Positions 1 to 11,891 are shown, numbered from the stretch's first letter. The stretch: DNA of 64,000 bases from Drosophila pseudoobscura (GCF_009870125.1 NC_046679.1:12400001-12464000), one strand, 5' to 3'. Numbers and translations are program-made. The notes: generated by a model not told the origin, from the letters alone.

Positions 1-3000
1 GGTGGACGAGACCCTGGTGGAAATTGTATTGACAGCCAGCCGTAAGACCCTAACCGAGCCTCAATCTGGGCTTTGACTGACCGCCACGTTTATCTGCCAC
101 CCACAGCCATCCTGTATCCGACGTCCGAGATGCCAACTCTGAAGCCGCACAGCCTCAATGTGCATTCCTACAAGGGGCCGACATTCTGTGATTTCTGCGG
201 TGAAATGCTGTTCGGCCTGGTGCGTCAGGGCCTCAAGTGTGATGGTATGTTGCCCATTTATGACAACTGTTTTCCTTTGGCCGGACTAATCCGCCTGTTC
301 AATATCCTTCTTCTCGCACCCCCCCCACAGGCTGCGGTCAGAACTATCACAAGCGATGTGTGGTGAAAATACCGAACAACTGTAACCGCTCGAATGACGC
401 CACATCGAGACGCTCCTTCACCCTGCAGACGCCACGCAGCCCGTCCGGCAGCTCACAGCAGTCGCTCCTCTCCTCCGCCGAGGAGTCAACGGGCCGGAAT
501 GACTCCAGCAGTTCTCTGGTAAAGCGCATGTCGGACCTTATGAATGACATTATTAAGAATTGACACGTTCGTGGACAGACGTGTAGACGTGTGGGGAAAG
601 CACGTCAGCTATCCTCGTCCTAACCCTCGTCCTTCCAGTGTGCATACATACGCACATATGTGTGTGTACCGAGTATCTGTGTGAATGCCAGTGAGTGTTG
701 CGAATGAATAGTGCGTAGTGGTGACGGTTGACAGTTTGGGGCATCCCTACGAGTATTTAAAATTGTACTTACCCTCTTATTTTTTGTATTCTCTTCATTT
801 TTGAATAAATTTTCATTTTGCTTACATTTAATGGCTCATTAACTCTTTTAAATACTCGTAGGGGGGTGTCCGAAGCAGAGAGTTAAAGGTCCTGGGGAAA
901 ACTCTTTAGGGTTCGTGGAGTACCCCTTCAGTCTCTGCGAAAGCTTAGAGAAAAAATGCCTGGGATATATATGATCTCTGTATCCACTAAAAGGATATCA
1001 ATTCTCCCATGGTGTAGTTCCTAACACTTCACAAAAATTTGTTCTATTTGTATAATTCAAACGAAGAATCCTCAAGGCAATAATTTCATATTCGTATGAA
1101 CTTCCGCACAGTATTACCCGAGGGATAGTTGGCATTCATAACACTCCGTCTCCGATGACATTTTAAGGCAGTCTTGTCATAATTTATACTATTAGTTTTA
1201 GTCAATTATCTCTATTAGTTAGAGTGGACTGTACACTATCCCGTGTGGTACGCCGACTGAAGACGCTTCTCCAGAGGAACCCAATTTGCTAATTAAGTCT
1301 CTCCCCGTCTCTCCCCTCCACCCGCAGAACATACCCGGACGACACCAGCGCACTCACTCGTCGGGCAGCCGGAACGGCCTGACTGCACTCCGCATCCCGC
1401 ACACGTTCCAGGTCCACACATACGGGATCCCGACGGTGTGCCAGCTGTGCAAGAAGCTGCTGAAGGGGCTCTTCAAGCAGGGGCTGCAGTGCCGCGACTG
1501 CCAGTACAATACGCACAAGAAGTGCATGGACAAGGTGCCGCTGGACTGCACGGGAGAGGCGCAGCTCTCTCAGCTGCAGATGCAGGCGGAGATCGGCGAC
1601 GGGACGCCGCGCAAGGAGCGGGACAACTTCTTCCGCGAGGAGTTCGATGACAGCGATTTCGAGGACTCACCCAGTCCGCAGCCGGAGTACGGAAAGTACG
1701 GCAAGGGGGCGATGGGAGGCGGTGTAAATCTGGTTGCAGGGAGACCCAGGGAGCCGCCCAAGGCGCTTACCAACGCCCACAACTCCCCCCCGGAGCTGGT
1801 CAACGGAGGGATGGGCGACGATGGCAGCGGCAGCGGCAGCGTGGGAGGGGAGACGAAGTCCAGCGACGGCCAGTCGGAGCAGTCTCAGTCCTCGTCCTCC
1901 TCCTCGCCCAGCGCCAACATCCCGCTGATGCGCATCGTGCAGTCCGTGAAGCACACGAAGAAGCGCGGCGGCCAGGCCCTGAAGGAGGGGTGGCTGGTCC
2001 ACTTCACCTCCCTGGACAAGGCCGTCAAGCGCTACTACTGGCGCCTCGACTCCAAGACCGTCACGCTGTTCGTCTCGGAGCAGGGCAGCAAGTACCACAA
2101 GGAGCTGCCGCTGGCGGAGCTCCTCTCCATCGAGGCGCACCGCGATCCGCGTCCCGACTCCAACTACTGCTTCGAGCTGTGCATGCCCAGCCTCAGCTAC
2201 TACGTCGGCCAGGATCCCCTCGTGGGCGCCAAGGAGGAGCAGGCGGTGCGCCTGCCGCCCCCGGATAGCGGCATCGGCAGCGATATCGCCAAGAGCTGGG
2301 AGACAAGCATCCGGCAGGCCTTCATGCATGTGAACAACACACGTGAGTGGCTCATATTTATACCCATACCATATTCTGAGTGCTAAGAACTAACCAATCT
2401 TCCATCTACCACAGAATGCTGTGAATCGGAGGAGCAGGTCCAGGACATGGGACAGCTCTATCAGATATTTCCCGATGAGGTGCTCGGCTCCGGACAGTTT
2501 GGCGTCGTCTACGGCGGCGTGCACAAGAAGACGAAGCGCGAGGTGGCCATCAAGGTAATCGACAAGCTGCGCTTCCCCACGAAGCAGGAGGCCCAGCTGA
2601 AGAACGAGGTGGCCATCCTCCAGAACATCTGCCACTGCGGCGTCGTCAACCTGGAGCGCATGTTCGAGACCCCCGAGCGCATCTTCGTCGTGATGGAGAA
2701 GCTGAAGGGCGACATGCTCGAGATGATCCTGTCGCACGCGAGGGGTCGGCTAAGCGAGCGCGTCACCAAGTTTCTCATCACCCAGATCCTGATTGCCCTC
2801 AAGTACCTGCACTCGCAGAACATCGTCCACTGCGACCTGAAGCCGGAAAACGTGCTGCTCTCCTCGGACGCAGAGTTTCCGCAGGTGAAGCTGTGCGACT
2901 TTGGCTATGCCCGCATCATTGGCGAGAAGTCCTTCCGCCGCTCGGTGGTGGGCACGCCCGCCTATCTCGCACCCGAAGTGCTCCGAAACAAGGGCTACAA

Positions 3001-3415
3001 TCGGTCGCTGGACATGTGGAGCGTGGGCGTGATCATCTATGTGAGCCTGAGCGGCACATTTCCCTTCAACGAGGAGGAGGACATCAACGATCAGATACAG
3101 AATGCCGCCTTCATGTATCCCCCCAATCCGTGGAAAGAGATCTCCTCCAATGGTGAGCAGGTGCCCTGGGGAGTTCCTTCTGTCCTTCTGACTAACCATC
3201 TCATCTCTCATTCCGTAGCCATTGATCTGATCAACAACCTGCTGCAGGTGAAGCAGCGAAAGCGCTACACAGTGGACAAGAGCCTGTTGCACTACTGGCT
3301 GCAGGATAAGCAAACCTACCGAGACCTGCGCACCCTGGAGACCCAGGTGGGCGGCGGACGCTATCTCACACACGAGGCGGACGACATACGCTGGGATTGT
3401 GCGGGTGACATGTGA
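1..3415 (+). CDS. PKD: Protein kinase D (3' portion; 5' end outside window)
   Basis: Serine/threonine kinase of the PKD family, which is recruited by diacylglycerol and acts at the Golgi and plasma membrane. Exons read: 1-41, 107-244, 331-518, 1328-2342, 2415-3152, 3219-3415, giving 771 visible residues with consistent phases. Domains: C1a at residues about 28-77 and C1b at about 147-196, both with all HC3-C zinc ligands; PH about 335-458; kinase from about 476. In the kinase I see GSGQFG, the VAIK lysine (507), HCDLKPEN (catalytic Asp 601), DFG (622) and the PKD activation loop [18 protein letters not shown] with its two serines. The C-terminus resembles vertebrate PKD ends (ITHE/RW-like). 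The N-terminal ubiquitin-like region and the start codon lie to the left of the window. Identity is near certain; exon limits are read by eye. Confidence 0.97.
331..563 (+). CDS. PKD: Possible alternative 3' end of PKD giving a C1a-only product
   Basis: The exon that starts at 331 can splice at the donor 519-520 (GTAAAG) to the exon at 1328, or read through it. Read-through adds [14 protein letters not shown] and stops at 561-563. A canonical AATAAA follows at 804-809. The product would end after the first C1 domain, without C1b, PH or kinase. The sequence shows the open frame and the signal. That it is used is inference. Confidence 0.4.
745..863. repeat. Perfect 18-bp inverted repeat in PKD intron
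   Basis: CCCTACGAGTATTTAAAA at 745-762 has its exact reverse complement at 846-863, with an 83-base loop. The AATAAA at 804-809 lies in the loop. It could be an RNA hairpin around an intronic poly(A) site or the terminal repeats of a tiny MITE; no clear target duplication is visible. Confidence 0.85.
804..809 (+). terminator. Intronic poly(A) signal in PKD
   Basis: AATAAA, 241 bases after the read-through stop at 563, followed within 40 bases by T-rich sequence. It would serve the C1a-only form. Confidence 0.4.
3153..3218 (+). other. Stop-free in-frame 66-nt intron in PKD kinase domain
   Basis: GTGAGC...CCGTAG is 66 nt, a multiple of three, with no in-frame stop. If retained it would insert 22 residues before [11 protein letters not shown] in the C-terminal lobe. 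Vertebrate PKDs join NPWKEIS to AIDLINN with only two residues between, so splicing is the normal state. Confidence 0.85.
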
Positions 3416-4159
3416 CCTGTGACCTTCGACAATGACCTGAGTGGATCAGTGGGTACCACCACCACACCTACAACCACGCCCACTCCCATCTTGACCAACA
3501 GCACCACCGAGAGTTATCCATCCGCAGGAAACTGCGCCGACTGCCATCGTCTGTCCGAGAATTCCCCCAAGGTGGAGGCCATCAGCGGCAAGGCGCTAAA
3601 GTGGGTCCGTTTCCATCTCTGTCGCCACATCAAATAGTCCCGGAGCAGAGCCAAGCAGCTGTTCCAATTAGCTGTTTTAACGTCCACTTGAAGAAAACTA
3701 TACCCTAGTACCCTACATGTTCTAAAGCTTTCTAATCTGAACCATATTTCAGAATCCAATTTAAGTACAGCTTTTAAAATTGGGTAGACCATGGGTGTAC
3801 TTTCTTTGAGTGTACATTTTTTCGTCCCGCACTCTCGATGTTTCTCTTAGACTTGTAAGTTTTCCCTCTCGCTGCTGCTTCTCTCCGTAACGATAACGAT
3901 AACGATAACGATAACTTTGATAAATGCTAAACAAGATAACTCTGTGTGCTAAATTTTTCTCTAGAATCAAAATTAGTCGATAGCTTTAATTTGTTAACCA
4001 CCTAATGGCAACTCTTATGAATAACACTTACGTACATCAAATATACATGCAAAATACATACACGTACATGTATTCATCAATAAAACAAAAAAACCACAAG
4101 CTCAGATCTTATGCAGTACCAATTGCCACAAGAGCGAAAAGAAACTACTGATGAATAAA
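3416..4159 (+). other. PKD 3' untranslated region with two poly(A) signals
   Basis: Follows the PKD stop at 3413-3415. AATAAA occurs at 4079-4084 and 4154-4159. A 72-codon frame opens just after the stop but resembles nothing and is taken as UTR. The rest, to 4476, holds the TATTTAA-like upstream region of the next gene (about 4334). Confidence 0.7.
3888..3915. repeat. TAACGA hexanucleotide microsatellite
   Basis: Nearly five uninterrupted copies of TAACGA (CGATAA) in the PKD 3' UTR. Confidence 0.9.
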
Positions 4160-4476
4160 CAACAAACTTGACATTTGAGTGTCGTGAATGCATCTGTGCA
4201 TCTTCGTCATCCTCATCATGGCTGTGATTCCCATTAATTGTAGGGTACTATACCAAGGTATCTCGAAGACTACAAGAACTAGGGGATCCAAATTCGTGAT
4301 GTGGTCTCGAATGATCTTGATCAACGCAGAGGGTATTTAATAGTTCATCTTCATCTGAAAAACCCATCTCAAAGTCGCTGGCTTGCAACGACTGACACTC
4401 TTTTCGTAGCACAGCACTTTGTGACTCGTGCCACACTTTCCAGCAGCAGTAGTTCCACAACGTTCCAATCAAGAAG

Positions 4477-5317
4477 ATGCAACTATTACCATTCAGTTTC
4501 TTCCTTTTGTTTGCACTCAGCTTAAGAGAGTGTTTGGAGACAGCCGCAAGCCAGGATTCGGATGGCTTTACCACGCCCAGTCCTGCTTGGATTGAATACC
4601 AGCGCATCCGCTTCAGTGAAGGTCCGAATGACCCGAATATTTTAACCAGCTCCCAGATTTTAGGGAGCTCTACCAAGGCACCTGTTCATACTGTGGTCGT
4701 GGTCACTCCCAATGTGGAGACTACATCGCGGAGGCACTCGTCGCATTCGACAGAGAGCCATGAGGAGGAGGACTCTACGGAACCACCGGTAGACAACGGA
4801 GATGGAGAAAATGGTGGCGAAATCGAGATGCCCAGCATGCACGGCTTCCTCAAGTTTCTGAAAACCATGCAGAACAGCTGGATCAAGAAGTCGGCCCTCA
4901 GCATTGAAAAGAAGATCAAACTCCTCCAGAATCTCCGTGACAATCTAATGCGGATGATTGGTAAGAATATCAATTTTATAGTTAGCTGATGCCGAACCTG
5001 ACTTTCTCCAACTTCACGACAGAGCAACATTTCGCGGTTCTGTGGCAGCCACCGGAGCGGAAGAGACGTAGGCGTCGCGGCCTGATGGACGAAGCCGCAA
5101 TAGATTTCCCACCCGAAGCAGCCATCATGAGCATTAATTTCCTTACATTCGCTGTTTTTCTCATCAAGCTGGTGATGGTAGGTCGTCCTCTATAGTAATT
5201 CCTAATCCAAACCTTGATTTTCCTTGAATCTTTCAGCAAGTGGTGAAGATTGTTAAGAGCAAGCATTATACCTTATCTGGATTCAGCTTTAATCCTCAAG
5301 TGATCAGAAATCCCTAG
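4477..5317 (+). CDS. Small secreted or membrane protein, unrecognised
   Basis: Three exons, 4477-4960, 5023-5177 and 5237-5317, join in phase to a 239-residue protein. Residues 1-17 (MQLLPFSFFLLFALSLR) look like a signal peptide. The middle is rich in Ser, Thr and acidic residues. Then comes a predicted helix with LKFLKTMQNSWIKKSALSIEKK and a basic run KRRRRRG that could be a furin-type cleavage site. Near the C-terminus IMSINFLTFAVFLIKLVM is hydrophobic and could span a membrane. Donors are GTAAGA and GTAGGT; acceptors are ACGACAG and TTTCAG. An AATAAA follows at 5380. I do not recognise the family. The layout of signal peptide, basic cleavage site and C-terminal hydrophobic segment recurs in uncharacterised insect extracellular proteins. 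Confidence 0.8.
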
Positions 5318-5379
5318 AACTGTGGAAAGGGCTAACGCTACCACCTCTACATGGTTTAATGAAAAATTGTTTTAATTTA

Positions 5380-5385
5380 AATAAA
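5380..5385 (+). terminator. Poly(A) signal of the secreted-protein gene
   Basis: AATAAA 63 bases after the stop at 5315-5317. Confidence 0.7.
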
Positions 5386-5481
5386 CTATAGACTATACTT
5401 TCGTCGCAATTCCCATAGTCATCAATCAATCTACGTAAAATCTAAGCTATCATTAGAACAAGAATATTTAGCATCTATTGC

Positions 5482-5748
5482 TCAGTGTTTTGAATTCAGA
5501 TTTTGAAATAAACAGTCTTCATTAAACAGTCTGGCAGCACTCTGCTCACTAGCGAATTTCATAGCAGCCAGCTCTTTACACGATGTGTCATGAAAAGCAG
5601 TGCATTTCATAAACTGCTTGCACTTACAGAAAATGTTTGACTTGTTTTGTTCCTCATTACTTGTCCGTTCAACCACATTGAAACGAGGCAGATGTACCGC
5701 GCTAGAAAAATTATACAAAATATAAATATATTGTAATAAGTAATACAA
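5482..5748 (-). CDS. Possible small cysteine-rich secreted protein
   Basis: Open frame of 88 codons on the minus strand. The first 18 residues, MYYLLQYIYILYNFSSAV, could act as a signal peptide. The body has the cysteine pattern CKCKQFMKC...SCKEL...DCLF, as in small secreted peptides. Alternatively the true exon starts near 5701, after an acceptor-like TTTTTCTAG on the minus strand, and the upstream exon is missing; I found no convincing first exon. An ATTAAA variant signal lies downstream on the minus strand (TTTAAT at about 5355-5375). I do not recognise it. Confidence 0.4.
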   Translation of the reverse strand: MYYLLQYIYILYNFSSAVHLPRFNVVERTSNEEQNKSNIFCKCKQFMKCTAFHDTSCKELAAMKFASEQSAARLFNEDCLFQNLNSKH

Positions 5749-6183
5749 ATTAGTTCCAAATTAGAGTTAATTTACACTGTGAAAGGATAAGTTATTTAGC
5801 TGAAATTAAAACCATTTGTCATATTAGTTTTAAGAGCGCTTAGGTTAATTTCTAATAAAATTTCAGAATTCAATCAAAACTGTCGCGAATTTACTTGATT
5901 TTCGTTTTTATTATTATTTTGCGAAAATCGAGAAAAAAATTGATGTTCTTTTTTCCAACGGCAGTCGATTGGCAGGACTCTCCCGAGCACGGAAAGACAT
6001 GCCGCACCCCGATCGGCTGCCGTATTGCAGAGATATAGCGTGCGTTTGGGTTATTTCCAATTAAAAACTCTTCTCCAACAAAACCACATTTTAATTCGAT
6101 TTATCGTTAAGCTTTTGTTTGAATTTTCCAGGATAGCCACACCATTAAAATAGATCAAATAGTGCTGCCAGACTGATACATTT

Positions 6184-6200
6184 AGTCAGCGCCATCTACT
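6184..6200 (-). promoter_or_regulatory. CTCF-like site
   Basis: The minus strand reads CAGTAGATGGCGCTGAC, which contains AGATGGCGCT, close to the published Drosophila CTCF core (AGRTGGCGC). It sits at the edge of the intergenic region. A single motif match is weak evidence. Confidence 0.3.
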
Positions 6201-9200
6201 GCAAAGCTTTCGCCAAGGCTTTCGCTGATATGCACTGACAAAAGCTGACTGATGCAGCCCTAACACTTGCTCATTGCTATGGTCTAAGTAGACCGTTAAA
6301 ACATGCTACCACCACACCCACGCCCTTTGCCGCAAGCCACGACCCCGCCTACAACCACTGAACGGGATGCTTGACCACCGTTGAGCTAATAGAGAGTTGG
6401 GTTAGGTTACTCCGCGGCGCGAGCTCGCGCTTTTGTGTGACACGACAAAGGCACGCAGGGCGAAGGATGAGAAGCGGGACCTGAGTAACGGCTCGGCTCC
6501 TGGGACTGGGTACTGGGGATCCCCGATGGCAGCTGTAACTCTAGGCAGGGCAAATGCATTTGCCTATTGGCCGGTGCCGCCTTTGATTTGATTAATTGAT
6601 GCATTAAGCTCATTTACGCATAATTAATGCCCCTTCACGATTTTTTGTTGTTTTTCCCTCCATTTTTTTCTATTTGGAAAATCAGTTTTTTAATGCACAT
6701 ACTGGCAAAATTCATGCCCAGCTGGAGCTGGCGGCATAATCAAGAATTCAAGTCGTGCGACAAATCAGTAGTGAGAAGACCAACAACAAATACAGCAGCA
6801 ACAAACAAGGAAGGACGAAAGGCAGAGGCTTGGAATACTCTGCCAGAGAAAGGGTTTGGAGAAACATTGAATATAGATACCCGTTTTCAGTTATGGATTG
6901 TATCCCTAAGAACGTGTAACTTGTGATAGATTGATCAAATAATAATGTCCTGGCTGTTTCTAGTTATACAGAGGTCTTTAAGACTAGATTTGTGATGTTC
7001 GCTCGAAATTCGGAAAGGATTCCTCCTGTTAAAACAGAAATACCCTTCAAGAAGAGTATGAAAACTGATTTTTCAGCCTGAGGCCAAAACGAGCAGAGGT
7101 AGAAAAAGGAACAGAAAGGAAAGGGAAGTGGATAAGAAGAAGCGGCAGTAGAAGAAGCGGAAGTACAAATTCAACTTCATCTCATGTTTGTGTTGACTGA
7201 GGAATGACGTTCGTGCGTGTGCCTGTGTGTGTGTGTGTGTGTGTGTGAGAAGGAGTGGGACATCGGGATGTGGTGTGTGAGATGTCCTCGTCTGTTTGCA
7301 GATACAGATAAGATGTGAGAATCTGTCTCTTTCTCGCTTCGTGCGGGTGTGTGCATATGCTGTGTGTTGCAGCATGGCACCGAGATATGCACTCGTACTC
7401 GTACTCGTACCTGGAAGCGTGGCAGCTGCAGCTACGTGACTCCCAGCACAAAAACGCTCAAGCAAATGTCGATTTCTTGAAGTTTACCCCCTGCCCTGAG
7501 AACCGAACCCACAAGCCAGGCCCCACCCCAGAGCCAGAGGAAAATCTAAAAACTAAAGACAAAGTGGAAAGCCGCATGCTAATGCAAAAACTTTTCCATT
7601 TCTAAGCCTAATTTGGGTCACTTCCTTAAAGTGTCCAAGAAAGCGAAGGCTTCTCTTCTGGCAGCAGCATCTTTCAGAGCGAAAGCAATTACAGATAAGA
7701 TCGACTCATTTGAGAGGCCCGGGCCCAGTCCTCTGTTTGCACAAGTGTTGAGAATTTCGCTTTTCACACCACATCCGAGAGATACGGATCGCTCGCTCTG
7801 ATGGGGGTGATGGCATTTCGCTTTCCTTTTGCCCAGTGACACAGATTGATGGCAGGCCTCTGATTAGTGGCATTTAAGTCATAATTCTGGCCACTCCTTC
7901 AGAGCCTATGCCTGGGAACTCTGATTCTATCTCTCCCGAACAATCCTGTTGTATCCCAAAGGTTGTCTGCTAGTACAAACAGGAAGTGCACCTCCCCTTC
8001 CACCAGGTGCCTCACTCTCTTAGGCAAATTAGTGTCATTAATATTAATTAGTTGCACTTTGCGGTCTACGTATCGTATATGTGACTGAAATGCATATTAT
8101 TCAAATGTAATTATCATAGAACAAGCAAAGTTCATAGATAGATTCCAGAGGAGTTTGGGTCTCATTCTCAGGAGCAGTGGCACCCCAATGAAACTTTTTG
8201 TGCACAAAATTGTCTCAAAGCAAACTCTCAGCCCCCTGCCTAGATCTCTCTGGCTTCTCTGGTTTGAGTGGAGCCTTGCATTTCGCTGATGAGGGTAATT
8301 AAAAACTTTCCACACTCCTTTCCCCCCCTTTGAGGAGGCGACCGCAGCTTGCAACCACATTGGCTCTGATACAGGAATTGTAATCGCTTTAAAGGCAAGG
8401 TTTTGGGGAATGATAGCCTATTGGCATGCTGTTGATTCACGACTAATTCTCGAGGTCCCTCCTCCCTCTTGGATTCCCCCTCCGATAGTCCTTTCGGCAC
8501 CCCTATATTTCTCTTCTCTATAGCATTGAAATTTGATGACGACGTCAACGACTTTGACTTTGTGCAGCGCAAAACTTTTGCGTCTGCCAAAGTTTTATGA
8601 CAAATTTTTGTGATTATGCAGCTCCTGGCCTCGCCCCAACCCCCCACCCATCCTCAGAGGCTTAGGATAAGAAAATTCTATGCATTTGTTTGTTGGCTGC
8701 CCCCGTCCCCCGGCCCCTGCTTCAGTCCCCAGTCGAAATGCAAATTAGATTTTAAATAGTTTTTGGTTTTGATTGCGGGGTTGCAGAAGCAGAAGGCGGG
8801 AGGCTGGACATCTGCCCGGATCAAAAGCCTAATGCTATTTCAATTTGACTAATTTGAAAAGCTGCTCGGACTTAAAGCCCCCAGAACGCAACGCAACCCC
8901 CGGAGCGACCCTTGCAACCCCTAAATGCAGGCGGCTTGACTTTTGCTTTCAAGCCCCCATTCCAGCCTTCCAGCCTCCCAGCCTCCCATCCCATGCTCCC
9001 TTTTTTCTGGTCTGGCCACAAAAGCAACTAATTAAGAAATTAAAATAAAAAAAAATGCCAAAAAATGAGGCAAAAAAAAGCGGAGAATGCACTTTGCATG
9101 CAAATTTTATAAAAAATTTAACACAACAGGCAGCGCGGGGCGACGGGGGCCGAGTGCAGCGACGGCGACGAGTGGCAGCCGCCGCAAAAAGTGCAACTCT

Positions 9201-10225
9201 TGCAACCAGCGCCTAAAAGCAGCCAGCGAAAGGGACGACTGACCTCTCCACCAGCCATACCCTGAGTTGCATGCAACAACAAAACGATGACAATGACAAA
9301 AAATTGCATGGCCCGAGCAATACCTTAAAGGTCTTCAAAAAAGAGGATGCCGAGGCAGGGCTCGAGGGTTGGTAGAGACTGTGGTATTGGGGTTCCTCAA
9401 CAAAGGGATACGGGATACGATACGATACGGATACCTGCTCGCCTCCTGAAGCTGTCTCTGCCCCATCTCCCACTCCAGACGACAAATTGTGAAAATCCGC
9501 AGGAGCTCCGTTTTCGGTTTTTGATGCCCTCAAACTGTGTTCTGTTTTTTTTTTTTGGTTTTTTGTGTTGGTTTTTTTGCATTTTTTGCGCACTGTTTTT
9601 ATACTCTTTTCCGCAATGCAATGCAACGGAAATGTGAATGCACCGTAAAGTGAAGTGAAAAATGCACTTGAATTTTCCTATTTTTCTCTAACTGTTTAAT
9701 CTGCTCCTCCCATTCTGGCATTCTCGGGCTCTCTGGCTTTGGTTGTTGTTTTTTATTGTAATTTTCGAAGGCCAAAAAAAGGTGCACAAAAAACGAGTGG
9801 AAATTAAAATGAGCGGAGCGGAGCGCCGCAAACGAGAAACAAACGCAGGCATCATAATTTTCCAGCCATCTCTAAGCGGTTGCTGGATGTGGGTGGTGGC
9901 ATGTGGCATGTACAACAATGTAAGCGCCCACGTACCAACGCCAGCGCTGAAAGGTGCACTCCGCTCCTTTTTTTTGTGTGTGTGTGTGGCATGAGGCAGG
10001 GCCTCAGATGGGGCATACAACTTGTTAGCGTGCTGCTTGTTCATCAACAATGCAGCGGCTCCCTCAGCAGTCGCTGTCGCCGGTCTCGTCTTCTTCTTCT
10101 GCGTCTTGCAGGAAAATTTCATTTTCCGTGAGGGTTGCACAAACAGAGCCCCCGAATCCAACCAGAATCGGAGCAGAACCAACTCTGCAACTGAGAAGCT
10201 CTGCAGCGGGACTCGGAGATTTTTC

Positions 10226-10300
10226 TTAATTATACCCTTGACGAGGGTATCGCAAGATGGACTTTTTTCTCGACCATATAGGGGGGAGAAATGTCTGATT
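10226..10300. mobile_element. Degenerate interspersed-repeat scrap
   Basis: TTATACCCTTGACGAGGGTA is followed by a degenerate tail. Sequences of the form TATACCCTTGCAGAGGGTAT are common at the ends of interspersed repeats in obscura-group flies. A related start occurs at 51213. The family is not named with certainty. Confidence 0.4.
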
Positions 10301-11891
10301 AATTTTGAGAATATATACAAGAAGGGGATATCCCCATTTACGTTGATCCGTTGAGCCAATAAATATTTACCATTGCCTTTTATAATTTCCTTTTTTGGTA
10401 ACATCTTGCCAAGGCCTGTATCCTGCTTGATACGTCCCCTAGAAATAGCAAGTTCTGCGAGGGTATTCCCAGCTTCGACCCTCTGATGCTCACCTTCCTC
10501 TCGTATTCCCTCACACTCGCGACACACTCTCTTTCTTGCCATCCCCCCAATCCCCACTTCCATCATCATCGTCCTGCCTGGTGTTGCCAAAAAAAAGAAG
10601 AGTGAAAAATTAAAAGAATTTTTGTTAAAAGCGCTTCAAGTGGGTACTATGATGTCGTTGTCGCTGTCGCTGTCGTCTCCTGGCTCCTGGCTCCTGGCTC
10701 CTGCCTCCTCCATCTGTGTGTGTGTCTCTAGTGGGAGTATGTGTGTGTGTGTGTGTCGCACCTCATCGTCATGTGTGTGTGTGAGTCCGCAGCACTTCTG
10801 TCCCCCCCGCCTGCCACACCCCGCCTGCCCTGTTCCCCTGTCACAGCCCTCACCTGGGCGAGGGTGCAGTGACACGACGACAGCTCCGACAGCTCGACGC
10901 TTTTGGCTTTGACGTTTGCTGCTTGATTTTTAGCTGTAGCTTTTAATTTTTATTTTAATCTTAATTTTTTTTTCCACCGTTTTTTATTTATGTGAATAAT
11001 TTGGTGGCAAGTGGGCAGCCGTATGTGTGGGTGTGAGGGGGTGCGAGGGAGTGCCATGTGTGAAGAGGCATGATGATTTGTAGGGTCTGTCTGTGACAGG
11101 CATTTGATTTGAGGCAGCACCAGCGAAAGCCAAACAGATTTGCATTTATTATTTTATAAAGGATCCTAAGTTGAATGTGTGACCTTCGATAGGCCATTAC
11201 TTAGGTAATGGACGGTACTGTACTAAAGGGGAATCCGAGCCCCACAAAAAAAAGAAGTTGTGACTTCAAATTCTTAATTATTGACCCCGAAAACCCCCGA
11301 TTGAAGAGTTTTAAGCGAATCCGATATATTTTTCAAATATGTTTCCACCATTTTACGACCATATTGGTTTTTTGAGGTTAGAAAAAAAAAACCTGACCTT
11401 GGATTCGTGTTCAGGGCCCAAAATACTTAGAGATATGGTTCTCTGATCAGCCGGGAAGAACAAAAAACGATCCAAATCGGGGTGTAATAAAGTCATAAAT
11501 ATTAACTAAATTATAAACCGATATTATCCCACATAAGCTTTCAAAGATTTGTATAGATTTCCATCTGTATGCCCCAATAAAATCCCGTTGATCTTGCAAT
11601 CATTGATCATCCATTCTGTTCTCAATCCATTCTAGATCCATTTTATAGTAGTTTCTAGTTCTATAGTGGGTCCTCGTATAATAGATACAACCAACCTCTT
11701 ATAGTGTGCACACCCTATATGGTTGGGTTATCTGAAAGTCCTTCCATTTTATCTGCATATTTGCCAAAAACATTTTTTTGTGATTTTATTTTGATTTTAA
11801 TTTTGTTGTGGCTTGTACTTGGCTTTTACATACTCCCCCTCGGGCGGGCTCTTGTACCCATTCCTAGTCACCCCATCCACCGTATTATAGG

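Noticed and set aside
1667-2329. 220-codon minus-strand frame opposite PKD
   Set aside because: Exact shadow of the GC-rich third-position codon bias of the PKD exon; the forward strand is clearly coding.
3419-3637. 72-codon forward frame right after the PKD stop
   Set aside because: Thr/Pro-rich without domains; a read-through extension would require UGA suppression, for which I see no special context.
9688-10590. 300-codon minus-strand open frame
   Set aside because: Runs through a transposon scrap, T-runs and GT repeats, has a mixed composition without domains, and no promoter or poly(A) context; most likely chance.
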